Source of the DNA: Atkinsonella hypoxylon
Lineage: Eukaryota > Ascomycota > Sordariomycetes > Hypocreales > Clavicipitaceae
Assembly: GCA_000729835.1 (NCBI GenBank)
Contig: JFHB01000016.1
Coordinates: 124,001 to 188,000 of the forward strand
Direction: 5' to 3'
Length of the DNA: 64,000 nucleotides
The translations under genes were made by a program, and so were the position numbers. Under the pieces are notes generated by a model. The model saw nothing but the letters and a program-made list of their open reading frames with translations. It made no database searches and had not been told where the DNA came from. Positions 34,583 through 46,019 of the stretch are shown piece by piece (the stretch's first letter is position 1; each line of letters opens with the position of its first letter).

Positions 34583-35650
34583 TTAGACAATCCCTGTCGG
34601 TACCGCGTTGGAGCCTTCGCGGAATCAAAGAGATCATTCTACATACTCCATGGCTTGGTTCTCAAGCATGGCGACTTCTGCCACGTGAATGTCACAACTT
34701 GAACTCAAGAGATGTCCTCGGAATCGTCCCAATGTCTCAATTGAGTGTCAGTACCACTAATTCAAAGATGCTCATAGCTTTCAAGGCCATCAAGCTTCAT
34801 GGGGAGAGGTGGGGGGTTGTGAGCAAAACTTTGAAAAGCACATGTGCAGGAACTGCAGGAACCTCTTCCCCGTCTCGGGCTTAGCTCCTGCTTTCTTTAA
34901 CAGAGCGGTGGAGTCATGACGTTCCAGGCGCCCCAGGTCGTTGGACCTGGAATTGGTCAATCAGAGCGGAGTTTCCCGTCGGTCCGACAACCATCCAGCC
35001 AGGATTGCATCTGTTGATCTCAAACTACTGTCTACATTGCACAACGCCAGCACAACGCCAGCACAGCGTCCTACGTTTTGCCGTCACCACCCGCCTCATC
35101 CTTCGCCTTTCCCTCGACACAGGCATGGTTTGCTCAGTTGACGCTATAATTATCCGCCGCCTCCCTCCCAGCTTCCCCGCAAAGTTCCTGTCGGACCGGC
35201 AACTAGTCATGCGGACAATATAGTTTGGAGACCCCGCGTTCGAGGGTATTTTTCTAGCTTTGGTAAGGGTTCGCCGGCTGAGGATGTACGATTATATTCT
35301 GGGGAACAGCCCGTCTACTCGTAGGTGGGCTGGATGGAATCGTCACATTTTTTTCGTCTTCAGCCCAACAGATACTCCAGGAATGCCCAGCATCGTGGCT
35401 TTAAAACTAGCCAGTCTGACTAGTCTGTTCAGCTCAACATGCGACTATGACTTTTCTTGTATTTCTCCGTCGTAGCTTATCTTCTCTCTCTAGATGATTG
35501 TTAGCGCCTGATCTTAGGTGTAGAGAATTGAAACATTCTAAATAGAACGACCGCATCTTACGTCTCCTACCATCTTGTTTCTCTGTCTACTTCCTTTTTT
35601 TGTTCCACTTGTCTTTCCTAGCAATAGACCCAATTTACCCACTGCCAACC

Positions 35651-37459
35651 ATGACCGTCCCCGCGCGAGAGAAGCTATGGTGGAAGGAGGCAGTGATTTA
35701 CCAGATATACCCAGCTTCCTTCTGTGATTCAAATGGAGATGGAATTGGTGACTTGCCAGGCATCACGTCCAAGTTGGATTACCTTGCCGGTCTGGGCATT
35801 AACGTCATTTGGATCTGTCCCATGTTTGAAAGCCCGCAGGTCGACATGGGGTACGACATTTCGAATTACGAAGATGTCTACGAACCGTATGGCACGGTGC
35901 AGGATATGGAGGTGCTCATCAAGGAGACACACGCCCGTGGAATGCGCATTATGCTGGATCTCGTCATCAACCATACCTCTGATCAGCACTCATGGTTCAA
36001 GGAGTCTCGTTCCAGCAGAGACAATCCGAAAAGAGATTGGTATATCTGGAGGCCAGCCAAATACTCTGCGAACGGTGAAAGGCTACCCCCCAATAACTGG
36101 AGGAGCAACTTTGGCGGCGGCAGTGCCTGGGAGTGGGATGAATTGACTGGGGAGTACTACCTCCATCTGTTCGCCACAGGACAACCCGATTTGAACTGGG
36201 AAAACGAGAGCACACGCAAGGCCATCTACAAATCAGCCATGGAGTTCTGGCTTGGTCGTGGCGTAGACGGCTTCCGTATTGACACCGTCAACTTGTACAG
36301 CAAGCCTGTCGGTCTTCCCGATGCACCTGTGATTGATCCCCAGGCCCCCTTCCAACCAGCTGGCTTATTATACGCCAACGGACCTAGAATGCACGAGTAT
36401 CTGGGAGAAATGAACCAGATCTTCTCCCGGTATGGCGCCATCACGGTCGGCGAGCTGCCGTGCACACCTGACATGGCTAAAGTTCTGCAGTACGTGAGTG
36501 CCAAGGCCAAGCAACTAGACATGGTCTTTCAGTTCGACGCAGTAGATACTGGCTTTGGAAAGACACACAAGTATGAGACGAAGCCCAAGAACTACACACT
36601 GCCCGATCTCAAGGCAGCAATCTCACGAATGCAGTCGCTGATCTTCGAGACCGATGGTTGGACCACGGTGTTCTTGGAGAACCACGATCAGGCTCGATCG
36701 GTAACGCGCTTCACAGATGACAGCTCAGAGTTCCGCGTCCTGGGCGCCAAGCTGCTGGCCCTCATGCAGGCATGTCTCAGCGGCACGCAGTACGTGTATC
36801 AAGGTCAAGAGATCGGTACCGTCAATGCACCAAAGAATCTGTATCCGCTCGAAAACTACCGCGACCTGGACAGCATCCTGTTCACCAAGATGGTGAAGGA
36901 GCGCCATGGAGCAGACAACAAGAAAGAGCTGGACAAGGGGTTCGACGTTCTCGCTCACCTGGCCCGAGACCATTCCCGTATCCCCGTGGCCTGGAACGGG
37001 AAAGCCAAGTACGGCGGGTTCTCCGAGGCTGCCGAGAAAGAAGGCAGGGAGATCAAGGAGCCGTGGATGAAGCCTCATCCCCTTGCTGGCGAGATCAATG
37101 TTGCCTCACAGCTCGACGACCCGTATAGTGTGCTGACCTTTTGGCGCAAGATGCTCAGCTTCCGGAATCAGCACGCTGATCTGCTTGTCTACGGAGACTT
37201 TCGCGACCTGAGACCGGCCGACGAGAATATCTTCCTGTTCGTCAAGGAGCACGCCTGTGACCGCGACAAGATGGTCATCGTCCTCAACTTTACCAGCCAG
37301 GAGAAGACGTGGCACCTGCCAAGCGCAGAGGAACTGGGTCTCAAGGAGGTCAATCTTGTGCCTCTCTTGACCACACGGGGTGGCAAGATTCAAGAGGGCG
37401 ATTTGTCTCCGTTCGAGGGACGCGTATATCTTGCCAAGAAGGAAGAAGCGAGAGTATAG
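35651..37459 (+). CDS. GH13 alpha-glucosidase (maltase), intracellular
   Basis: A 602-residue retaining alpha-glucosidase of GH13 (oligo-1,6-glucosidase/maltase-like subgroup), cleaving maltose and related alpha-glucosides. There is no signal peptide, so it is probably cytosolic. The ATG at 35651 (context CCAACCATG) is preferred to any non-ATG upstream start. Conserved regions in order: opening WWKEAVIYQIYPASFCDSNGDG (shown here as WWKEAVIYQIYPASF); region I DLVINHTS; region V QPDLNWEN; region II GFRIDTVN with nucleophile Asp211; region III VGEL with acid/base Glu268; region IV ENHDQ with Asp346. A small C-terminal beta domain follows. No intron. It is divergent from the MAL-type permease. 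By analogy with fungal MAL loci it should be induced by alpha-glucosides and subject to glucose repression; the sequence does not prove this. Confidence 0.93.
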   Translation: MTVPAREKLWWKEAVIYQIYPASFCDSNGDGIGDLPGITSKLDYLAGLGINVIWICPMFESPQVDMGYDISNYEDVYEPYGTVQDMEVLIKETHARGMRIMLDLVINHTSDQHSWFKESRSSRDNPKRDWYIWRPAKYSANGERLPPNNWRSNFGGGSAWEWDELTGEYYLHLFATGQPDLNWENESTRKAIYKSAMEFWLGRGVDGFRIDTVNLYSKPVGLPDAPVIDPQAPFQPAGLLYANGPRMHEYLGEMNQIFSRYGAITVGELPCTPDMAKVLQYVSAKAKQLDMVFQFDAVDTGFGKTHKYETKPKNYTLPDLKAAISRMQSLIFETDGWTTVFLENHDQARSVTRFTDDSSEFRVLGAKLLALMQACLSGTQYVYQGQEIGTVNAPKNLYPLENYRDLDSILFTKMVKERHGADNKKELDKGFDVLAHLARDHSRIPVAWNGKAKYGGFSEAAEKEGREIKEPWMKPHPLAGEINVASQLDDPYSVLTFWRKMLSFRNQHADLLVYGDFRDLRPADENIFLFVKEHACDRDKMVIVLNFTSQEKTWHLPSAEELGLKEVNLVPLLTTRGGKIQEGDLSPFEGRVYLAKKEEARV

Positions 37460-38489
37460 CGTTTCAGAAGATGAGTCCATTGGAGTGTTTTGGTGGTCAT
37501 AAATTAATGGCCATCCCACGAAATTTACTAGAGGGGAGAAAGGCTCGGTCTGTTTCCTGACTACTTTAGAGTGCATTATATAGATTCGTTGACCATGATG
37601 AAATAGAGTGTCGAGTTTCGGATGCCCGCGGTAAACTTGGTTACAAAATATCGCTTCCCCAACCTTAGCCCCGAATCTACCATGTCGTACACCGTACATG
37701 GCACCGTGTCATGCCGTCCTACGGGAGCCCCCCATTCTGAGTCCAGATCGAGCCTCGCTGCGGACCGGCACAGCGAGAGGGGCAAGAAAGCGACGCCCTA
37801 TCCGGGACGACTAAGAAAGAATAAGTGAAGCTGGGAACGAAGGCCGGAAGTCAAGCAGCGCTCATGAGCAAGTCAGTTAACGCAGAGGCATTGCCATTGG
37901 CGACTAGACCTGCAGATGAAATTGGGAGCAGGCGTCACAGGGCACCAAGTGCTGATTCAATAATGGTTCTTTGATTCCTGCAAGTTGCCAAGTGTCATTC
38001 GTACCCATGAGTAACTACAGCCAGGGTGTCGAGTTCTCAAAGTAGCATGGGCGCGGCGAACACGGAAATAGTGAGGTGGGGCACTTCCATGGTCTCATTT
38101 GACAAGCGGGAAGTGTGTGCATGCAAGCAAGCATGCAGCATACAGCATACAGCATACAGCATACAGCGGGATATTCCGTAGTGCGAATATGATATGATTA
38201 GCATAGCGGTGTCTAGGCCATTCTGCCCAAAATGCCCGATGAGCATAGTTTGCAAGATCCGATCAGCGCAGCCTCGGCCTACCCTGCCTCTTCCTCCAAA
38301 ATCAACAAGTCATCAAATCCCCCCTCCCCCCTCCCCCCTTCACCCTTCACCCCGCTCCCCGCTCCCCGCCCCAAGACCTAACGCCATCCCGTCCCTCCAG
38401 TCCACGTCTTCGACCTCCGCTCCGCCAAAGCAAGCTGCTCGCCCCGCACCTCGCGCCACCACATCCCGTCTTCAGCGGTGGAGGCCTTA
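37460..38489. other. Intergenic, no supported gene
   Basis: This 1-kb spacer contains a 7-bp tandem repeat at 38137-38167 and a C-rich stretch (about 38318-38372) before the tentative small gene. The C-rich part may be promoter or leader. Confidence 0.45.
38137..38167 (+). repeat. Microsatellite (AGCATAC)n, about 4.4 copies
   Basis: Four perfect 7-bp copies followed by AGC. Confidence 0.9.
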
Positions 38490-38931
38490 ATGGGTGTTCC
38501 TGGCGTGGTGGTTGATGAGGATGCTTTCGAGGTGAGTCTTCTGTGCGGGGGGGGGAGCTACTTGGTGTAGGCCAGAGCATGCTTGCCACGCTTGAGGCTG
38601 AGGGAGTATGGCTCGGCGTATGTGCTTAACCAGTGTTAATTGACGCTAGAGATGGAACAAATACGCAACTTGATTGTGGAGGACTACCCGCGAAACGGTG
38701 AACACGTCGCGGTGGGCGTTGTGGTGAGCTATGACACCGGGGTTTTGGGTAGTTTCCTTCCTCAGCACTACTTTATACAAGTCAGAGCACGGCGTTGCGG
38801 CTTTGGACCAGGAACTCATCGCTGTGTACAGCATCGCTTCTATGTTTCGCCGTAGTATACAAGCAAGCTCATCAGGGCTTGTCAAAGTCACCGTGCCGCC
38901 TGACCATCGCCAGAAGACACCTTCCACCTAG
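38490..38931 (+). CDS. Tentative small spliced gene, unknown function
   Basis: Three exons can be joined in frame: 38490-38531, 38652-38723 and 38782-38931, with 120- and 58-nt GT-AG introns, giving about 87 residues. The product reads from MGVPGVVVDEDAFE through EQIRNLIVEDYPRNG to SEHGVAALDQELIAVYSIASMF and a polar tail. The frame is open upstream of the ATG (VFDLRSAKASCS...), so the true start may lie further 5'. The composition looks protein-like, but no family was recognised. It converges on the mS45 gene with only 45 bp between stop codons. Splicing is inferred only. Confidence 0.3.
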
Positions 38932-38976
38932 CACCACCATATCGGCCTTTCTTAATGCAAAAGTATTTCTAATCGC

Positions 38977-40146
38977 TCAGGGAACGGACGTGGGGATCTT
39001 GACCACGCCTCGTTTGCGGTCGTCAAACGGAGCACCATATCTCCATCCGGTACCCTTGCGCGATCGCCCAGTTTGACCAACGTCATCCACCATAATCTCC
39101 TTGAACCGAAACTCATATCGATCGGTCTTGACGCGCAACGTCATCTGCTCCTCCTTTGCCTGTTTTTCCGCCAGTTTCCTGGCCACGGTATCTTCTTCCT
39201 CCTGGACACGTGTCAGGAACTTCTTCTTACTCTCCTCTCTCGACATGCCCTTGAGAATATCACGCTCCATTTTAATCAGCTGCGGTTGAGGAGATCGCGC
39301 GTCGGCCGAAAGCATGGTCTCGTGGAAAGCCTTGGCGGCATCTTCACGTGTGAATTGCCGTGACTCAGACACAGGCACGAATAATTGGTGCATCGTCAGC
39401 TTGTGGACGTGAATCTCGTTGACTGGCTCGTGCGCTTCGTTCTTCTCCCCTTCACGGTACGATGTCTTGGGGAGCATGCTCATGACGGCTTTGGCATATG
39501 GTGTCGCGAGCTTTTTGCCCTGGTGAGTTTCGTCAGCGCAATTCTCCTTCCCAGCTCTTCGGGGCGCAGACAGTGGCGAAACAGGAAACGGTCAGAATTG
39601 TAAAAAAGTTAACCACGGTGTTTTGTCTTCAAGACTAATCGAAGAATATTTTATGGTTGTCTCATCATGGTACGGGCGTGGGATACTCAAATGCACGCAA
39701 GAAACTAAGAGGAACTTGTCGTTACTCACATCTCTCACCCATTGCTTTTCCACCTCCTTTAGCCTCACTACAGCCGCAACACGTCGTACATCCACTCCCA
39801 TTTCTGCCGAAACAGCTTTCAGGGACTCACCTCTCGTCATCACCTTACTCCAGATCAACTCCCGGGTTGATTCATCGAGGACAGGCTGACTTCGAAAGAG
39901 CGGATTCTGCGGGAAAGGCTGATCTTGCAAGGGGCCTAGATAGCGAGGGCCTCGCCCTCCCTCGGCTAATTCTCGCCCATCTCTCGACTTGAGCCATTGG
40001 TACATTTGCTGTCTGGCTCGGCTCATCTTTTCGCGACATTGTGTTGAGGAAAATGATCGCGAGAACGAGGTGGCTAACCGAGTCTTTTGGGGGAGAGCAA
40101 GGTCCGCTGCCAGAGCGGCAGACGAGCCATGAATCCTAGGGGGCAT
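38977..40146 (-). CDS. Mitochondrial small-subunit ribosomal protein mS45 (yeast Mrps35 / Bot1 type)
   Basis: Component of the mitochondrial 37S ribosomal subunit, carrying the fungal 'eukaryotic mitochondrial regulator protein' domain. Exons 39730-40146 and 38977-39519 flank a 210-nt intron; 319 residues. Residues 1 to about 42 are an Arg/Ser/Ala-rich mitochondrial targeting sequence. The family core follows: QQMYQWLKSRDGRELAEG, PFPQNPLFRSQPVLDE, and AVSAEMGVDVRRVAAVVRLK. After the splice, GKKLATPYAKAVMSMLPKT continues the family pattern, which supports the chosen donor (GTGAGT after GAT). A nearer GTGAGA donor is also in phase and would drop three residues. A charged coiled-coil-like stretch lies near MSREESKKKFLTRVQEEED. 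ATG 40146 was chosen because the only in-frame start upstream is GTG. Confidence 0.88.
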
Positions 40147-40716
40147 CTTTTCCACTTGTGCCCACTCAGTTCTGCCGAGTGCTCATGGATGGAAATGCCC
40201 AGAGGGGAGTCGGTGATGGGAGGGCTTAATTCGTCGCGTGGCTATTGAGAGTCGGGGGCAGATTGTTCAAGGTCCAGGCGGACCAATTTTTTCCACAAGG
40301 TGCGGTCCCACTATTTTTCCGCTCCGGCCACAGTGAACAGCAGCCAGGTTCTTTTTAAATCTAGGAGACAGTTGGTTAATGCCAGGCGAAAAGACCAACA
40401 AGAGAGGAAAACGCAGCAGAGTTACCTTTATATCAGTGATAGGGTCAGTGATATAAATGCATAGTAAAAGATATATAATTTGCATGTGGGTATTAATCTA
40501 GTCCCCTAAAAGTCCAGAGTCCTCGTACATGTGGTGCGATGCATCTGCAAGTATTACTACAGTCATATACAGGTCGGCCACGCCACAGATACTCCCGTCC
40601 AAGACTAAATTACTCGTAGAACCGTAATTATGCCCCCCCGGCTGCTTTTTCAAAAGCACTCCGTATCCAAATACAGTATCGTCATCGCTTTAAAGGTCAT
40701 TATACTGATTGTCATG
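40147..40716. other. Spacer: mS45 promoter and SSK1 3' end
   Basis: This 570-bp spacer sits between two minus-strand genes. No gene seen. Confidence 0.6.
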
Positions 40717-43449
40717 TCAAGCTGCCACTCCCGGTGCTGAGCGACCCTTTCTAGACTTGGCCTTGGCTGCCTGAGCCTTTTTAACCACGCCTCTGTCGTT
40801 AGTTTGCTGGGAGTAGGCTTCTTTCCATTTGCGCCAGCCATCAAAGTCGATAAGGGCTTGCATACAGCCCCATTCCATAACCTTTCGTTCAAGCCACACA
40901 AAATTGACGGGCTAGAAGCTGGGAGTAAGCATAAACCGCTCGCGTTAGCGATATGTGAGTAAAGTTCATACCTTGGTCAAGAAATCATTGCAGCCAGCGG
41001 CCAAAGCTTCGTGTCTGTCACTCTGGAGAGAACTGGCTGTCAGAGCTACGATAATAACTGGACTCTTGAAGAGAGACAAATTTTCAAGTCGGTCTTGTTC
41101 TTTGAGTTCACTGTCATCCGCTCCAGTACCGCTGTCTGTCGACGAAAAAACACCGATGGAGTTCACTCTTTCTAGTCTTCTGATCTCTCTGGTAGCGTCG
41201 AGGCCATTCATCACCGGGAGTTGAATGTCCATGAGGACAAGATGGAACCCGCCATTTCTCCACTTTGTGACGGCATCCCTGCCATTCATGGCAGTCTGCC
41301 ATCGGACTTTCAACTTCTTTACGAAGGCTTCCAAAAGTTTCAGGTTGATAGGGTTGTCTTCGACAATAAGCACGTTAATGGGAGGAACGCTTCCATTCAG
41401 CATATTGGCAGGGTTCGGATGTTCTGAGCTCTTTTTGGTTCTTCGTGCCATTGCGCTAGATGCTTTTGGAGATGATGCTCGGGGAGGGGGCGTAGCTACT
41501 CGGGCTGGTGTTGGCTCTGGCGCAGGAGACTTGGGCAACGTTGGCTTCACCGTAGGCAAACCTGTTGGATGATCGGAGGAGCTCGAATGAGTGCGCGAGT
41601 GGGGTAGGCGTGGGACAAAATTCTGCGTATTGTGGCTAGCAGCAGACGTTGTCTGCATGCCTGAAGTATGACTTGCGGGGATCGTGGGCGACGAAGTAAG
41701 GGTTCTCCCCAATCGCGGTCGTTCCGAGCGTTCTCTATGCATCCGTGTCCGGGTGCCTCCAGGTGAAGGGATAGGGGCGATATGACCGGTGCCGAGAACT
41801 GCTATAGAGTGAGGTACCGTTCCATTGGGAACGGGTGGACCAGAATGCGGGACATGAGGGGAGGGCACGGTAATTACAGGTGGGAAGTAACCTTCACCAG
41901 CTTCTGAAGGCCGACCATCGTCCGCGATGTAGTATGTCGTGGTTCCTGGAGGCATGGGTGCATGTGGAGAAACTTTGGGCGTCCTGCGGGAAATATCGAT
42001 AATGAGAGCCTCGTCAACAGACTGCCCGCCAGGATAATATGCATCGAGTGTGTGAGCCATGATTTCCTCGGGGCCCAAGGTTCTTTCTTTCCCCTGGTCT
42101 CGCGGGTGCAGACGAATAACCAGGTCAGGCGAGTCAAAGGTTCGGCCGAGTGAATTAGCGTATTTACGAAGAATCATGTCTCGAACATCGTCGACGAGGT
42201 CATCTTCGTTGATGGTGATGGTCGTGGCCGAGGCGTGCGCCCTCTTGACCCAAATTTTCCGGGAGACCATGTTGGTGTCGAGTGAAGTTGGTGGCCCAAT
42301 ATCAGCAAAATCTGTCGGTTGATTAGATCGAAGCAGGGTCCTGATCAGGCTTGTTTGGCGGCTAGCGAAGAGACTTTGCCGTCGAGATGACTGCTGGTCG
42401 ACGGCGGCACCCAGAGCTGTGGTCAGGGCAGAGGAGGCAGCAAGAGCTAATTCGGCTGCAGGGCATGAAGCAAAGCTCAGCTGGCCGGGATCGCGTCCAT
42501 GATGGGAACGAAGCAGAGGATCGATCTCGGCGTCGTCGCCAATAGGTGTCTGGTCCGCAGCAGAGCCAACCGATGCTGAGGCTCCTGTGCTCCCTCGGCT
42601 AGTGTCGCGAATCTGCGAAGTTTCAGGTTTCTTTGGAGGCAGGTAAGGGCTGTCGGAGCTTGCGAACCTTGCGTTCTTTGTGGAAGATGCTCTGGGGCAG
42701 GAGGATGGCGAAGGCGTCGATTGCGATGATGGTGGCTGATGGACAGATGAGCTTTTGATTCTCTGGGTTGGTTGTGGAGGATGAGGTCGAGATGCAGGTA
42801 CGGCTGGAGCAGGGCCATGGCGGGGCTGGACCTGGTCGACATTGTCGACATTGGCTGCTGGGGAAGGAGCAGGAGGTGACAGCTGGAGAGGCTGCTCCGG
42901 CGAGCGTAGGGGCTGAGAGCCCCGTGGAGACGAGCCTGGGTCGCCTGGGTTGTCTGGAGGCTCCCCGTTGTCGTCGTTATGTTGACCGTGTTGTATTAGT
43001 GTGGCCTCAACGAGCTGGCTGGCGCCATCGGTTTTTGCTGGGCTCTGGCCAGAGTCGTCGTCGTCGACATGGGACGCTCCTGCCGCCGCGGCGGTCGAGT
43101 TGGAGCTGCTGCTGGACACGAGGTTTCGACCCTTCCTCACATGCAAGAGCGGCAGCCTTTTTTTCTTGTCATCGTAATGACTATGAGAGCCCTCTTCATG
43201 GACGCCTTCATGGAGGTCGCTTGTACTTGCCAGGCTGGGAATCCCACTAATACATGTGTGGTCATCGCTTGTCTGGCTGGCCGTCAACTGGGAGCGGGAT
43301 AGGAAGGACGGCTCACGACTGCTCTGGCTCGGCCCGGTCAAAATGGACGACTCTCCAAGCCCGCTTCGAGAGGAGGCCAGCGACGATACTGTTGAACGCC
43401 GTTGCCATGCGAATCGCGCTTTTATGCGCGATGCAATGTCAGATGCCAT
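40717..43449 (-). CDS. SSK1: Response regulator Ssk1 of the HOG stress pathway
   Basis: Output regulator of the fungal two-component phosphorelay. Unphosphorylated Ssk1 activates the Ssk2/22-type MAPKKK and so the Hog1/SakA MAP kinase under osmotic and other stress. Exons 40972-43449 and 40717-40911 are separated by a 60-nt intron; 890 residues. The N-terminal 650 residues are Ser/Pro-rich and mostly disordered, with a semi-conserved block near WVKRAHASATTITINEDDLV. The C-terminal receiver domain starts INVLIVEDNPINLKLLEAF, with phosphoacceptor Asp741 in LVLMDIQLPVMNG. An insertion holding SSTDSGTGADDSELKEQ is typical of filamentous-fungal Ssk1. The invariant Lys in FLTK falls exactly at the exon end, and exon 2 supplies PVNFVWLERKVMEWGCMQALIDF. 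The tail is Lys/Arg-rich. Confidence 0.95.
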
Positions 43450-46019
43450 CAGCTGGATGGGCCAGCGCGAGGACGAGCATCAGCCGGCGACGGAAGTGGC
43501 TGGAGACGAATCTTTATCTCTTTCGTTTCTGCGCTGTTGCCGCCGCTGCCGGTGTCAGGCAGTCGGGACGAATCGCTATTATCATTACGCCAGAGCACTC
43601 GAGGCGGTCTTGGGGGTTACCAGTCCGAAAATGTACAACTCTCTGCGCAATTCGCACCAGTTCTGAAAAGAGGCGTGGCTGTTGCGCGTCGTTAGCATTA
43701 GCAGCCCAACTCGAACCTGAGGATGAGTTGGCATGGCCCGTAGCCGTAGCCGCGGCCCATGGGTCGGTCTTTCGTTCATTCAGCAGATTGACGGGAGCAT
43801 GGAGGATCATCTTGCACTTGAGCCGGGGTTGTGTTAGCTCGTCAATGGTCACAGCCAGGTGCCACATGCCACATGCTTGCATTCGTTGCATCCGTTGTAT
43901 CGGGACAGCAAGGGCATGCATGACCCCAACAATCAAACAATGTGTGATTACAGCGAAAAGAAACAAAGCGACATGCGCGCCACTCTATCATGACACAGCG
44001 TATGTATTCTGACGAAGCGATTGGCAATAAATATTGTGGTTCAAGCGACGTAAACGCTTGCTCACGCATACGTATGCTACGCAGCGCAGGAGTGAAAAAG
44101 ACCAACAGCAGGGGGACGGGAGGCGACGCAAAGCTGGGTGCATATGGCAAGAGGTTTGGGTAACTTGCAATGCGACGTGACTTTGCCTTCGGCAATGGAA
44201 ACGCATTAAGCAGGTTGCAAATCAAGGCAGAACCATGCCATGGACTTGGCCAAGGTCGAACGCACGTTGACTAGTGGACGATGGACGTATCATACTGAGC
44301 ATGTGCAAGTGTCTACGCATAAGATATGGTGCACAATGTCTAGTTTGACAAGGATCTACTTTGACCAGGAGAATATTTACTCACTGTCCTGGCACTGCCA
44401 CAAGACTCTCGCTTACTTTACCCATGCCCAGGCTCTTGCCTAACACGGGCTATTTCGTTCTGCCCACATGAGGCAGAATGTCATTTGACGATGCAAGCCG
44501 GCTTTGTTGGTGGCTGGTTGACTCTGATCACAAACACTGATGAGATTGCCGATTCCAGGTCAAATCGATGAGGGATTTTCTTTTTTCTCTTCTTCTTGAA
44601 CCCTTCACATTCTACATGCATGCTACCCAGGTCACGCTGGTGAATGTCTCGTGCTGTTAGTGCAACCATAACCATGTAGGCTCTTCTGCGGTCGCATTTT
44701 AGGTGATTTTCCCATGGCTCCTATGCTGGTGAGCGCCACAATTATTATTATTCTAGAAGTCCTGAATGAAATGACGGACGTCCGCGGAAGCAGATGTACT
44801 GATGAAACTGCCCGCTGCTGACGGGGCGTCATATTAATAGTTAGGCAGCAGGGTTGAGCTGAAGCACAAAGCGATCATTGACTCCTTCAAGACGAAAAAT
44901 AACACCAACAGCCGGGTCACGAAAATTGGGCAGTGGACCCATCACGACCAAGGGGAATCAAAAGTTGCATGTCACCTACGTTCCAACGCTATTATGATGG
45001 AAGTCCTGGCAATTTCCCGATACATCATGGGTACATCTGATTTATCCGACTCATGAGACTATGCCCCGTGCAGGGCAAACCCTGAATGGTTTACCAGAAG
45101 TATTGACATGACAGGGCAAAGTCAACAATCAACACTATCACGATACACGAAAGTTCTTGATAATTCCGCGGGTAATTTAGCTGTACCCTTTAGTGGTAAA
45201 ATCAGACATCTTAGAACCTTTGATTTACTTGGCTAAAGTACTACAATGTCGTAAGAGAACCCTGCAATGTGAATCTCAATTGGATGAAATTGCCACTTCC
45301 CTGTTAAGAGGGTTGGACTGTACATACATGCACACCTGTTCACGCCTTTTTTATGAAATACCTTCTAGTTGCCGAGCTACGTGGCTTGTTTTCTCATTAT
45401 GTGGCTGTGCCTGGGTTGGGTATGGGTGGCCCCCTGGCCCCCTGGCCCCCTGGCCCCCTCTGGCAGAGCAGAGGCATCATGCTAGGCACTCTGAGGAGGA
45501 ACACCTCTATCTAGGGCCTGTCCCCTTATTTATCCTGAACACTTCAAAATAAATAAAAAATAAAAATAAAAAATCCAGCATTCTTCGAAAAGACACTGGA
45601 AGTGTTGGGCTCATGCTTCGGCAGTCCCAGGGCCTCAAGGAGGCTCACGAGCAGCTGGGGCCAGGGAGACTTGATTTTATATGAGGGGCATCGCCATGTT
45701 GGAAGTCGCATCAATTTTCTGATGTACAATAGATGATGAGCATCTTTTATTAAAATTCATTTCCGTAGCAGCACTGGTCATAGTCACCCAGTTCATATTA
45801 TATTATCCTCGAATGTCATGACGCCCCAGCCCCACAGCTCTATAAGCTAACCTACACTTCGGATCATTCATCTTCTCAACTTCATCTCCTCAAGCTACCT
45901 CTGCATGACACTATAGCTACAAGCAGCCTTTTTATAGAACTCATTGACTGGTTAAATCTACTCTCTCATAACCAATACCATCAGCCTCACCCTCCCTCTT
46001 GTCCCTCGCAAACTCCACT
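43450..46019. other. 2.6-kb spacer between SSK1 and CCDC97-like gene (divergent)
   Basis: The spacer holds the SSK1 promoter and long leader on the left and the CCDC97-like promoter on the right. A GGCCCCCT tandem repeat lies at 45428-45459. Long open frames just upstream of SSK1 are chance readings of GC-rich leader sequence. Confidence 0.5.
45428..45459 (+). repeat. Tandem repeat (GGCCCCCT)4
   Basis: Four perfect 8-bp copies. Confidence 0.95.

Larger units (their letters stand above)
31545..35650. other. 4.1-kb divergent spacer between permease and alpha-glucosidase
   Basis: The spacer should carry the promoters of both sugar genes. It is unusually long for such a pair. It includes a G run near 31660, a 16-bp inverted repeat at 33664-33728 and a 20-bp dyad at 34563-34582. 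No open frame has a family signal. Confidence 0.5.

Noticed and set aside
31545..35650. CGG-type half sites that might bind a MAL or AmyR regulator
   Set aside because: Isolated CGG triplets are present, but no convincing spaced pair was found by eye near either ATG.
42768..43666. Plus-strand frames opposite and just upstream of SSK1
   Set aside because: They are shadows of GC-rich SSK1 coding sequence and its leader, with no family signal.
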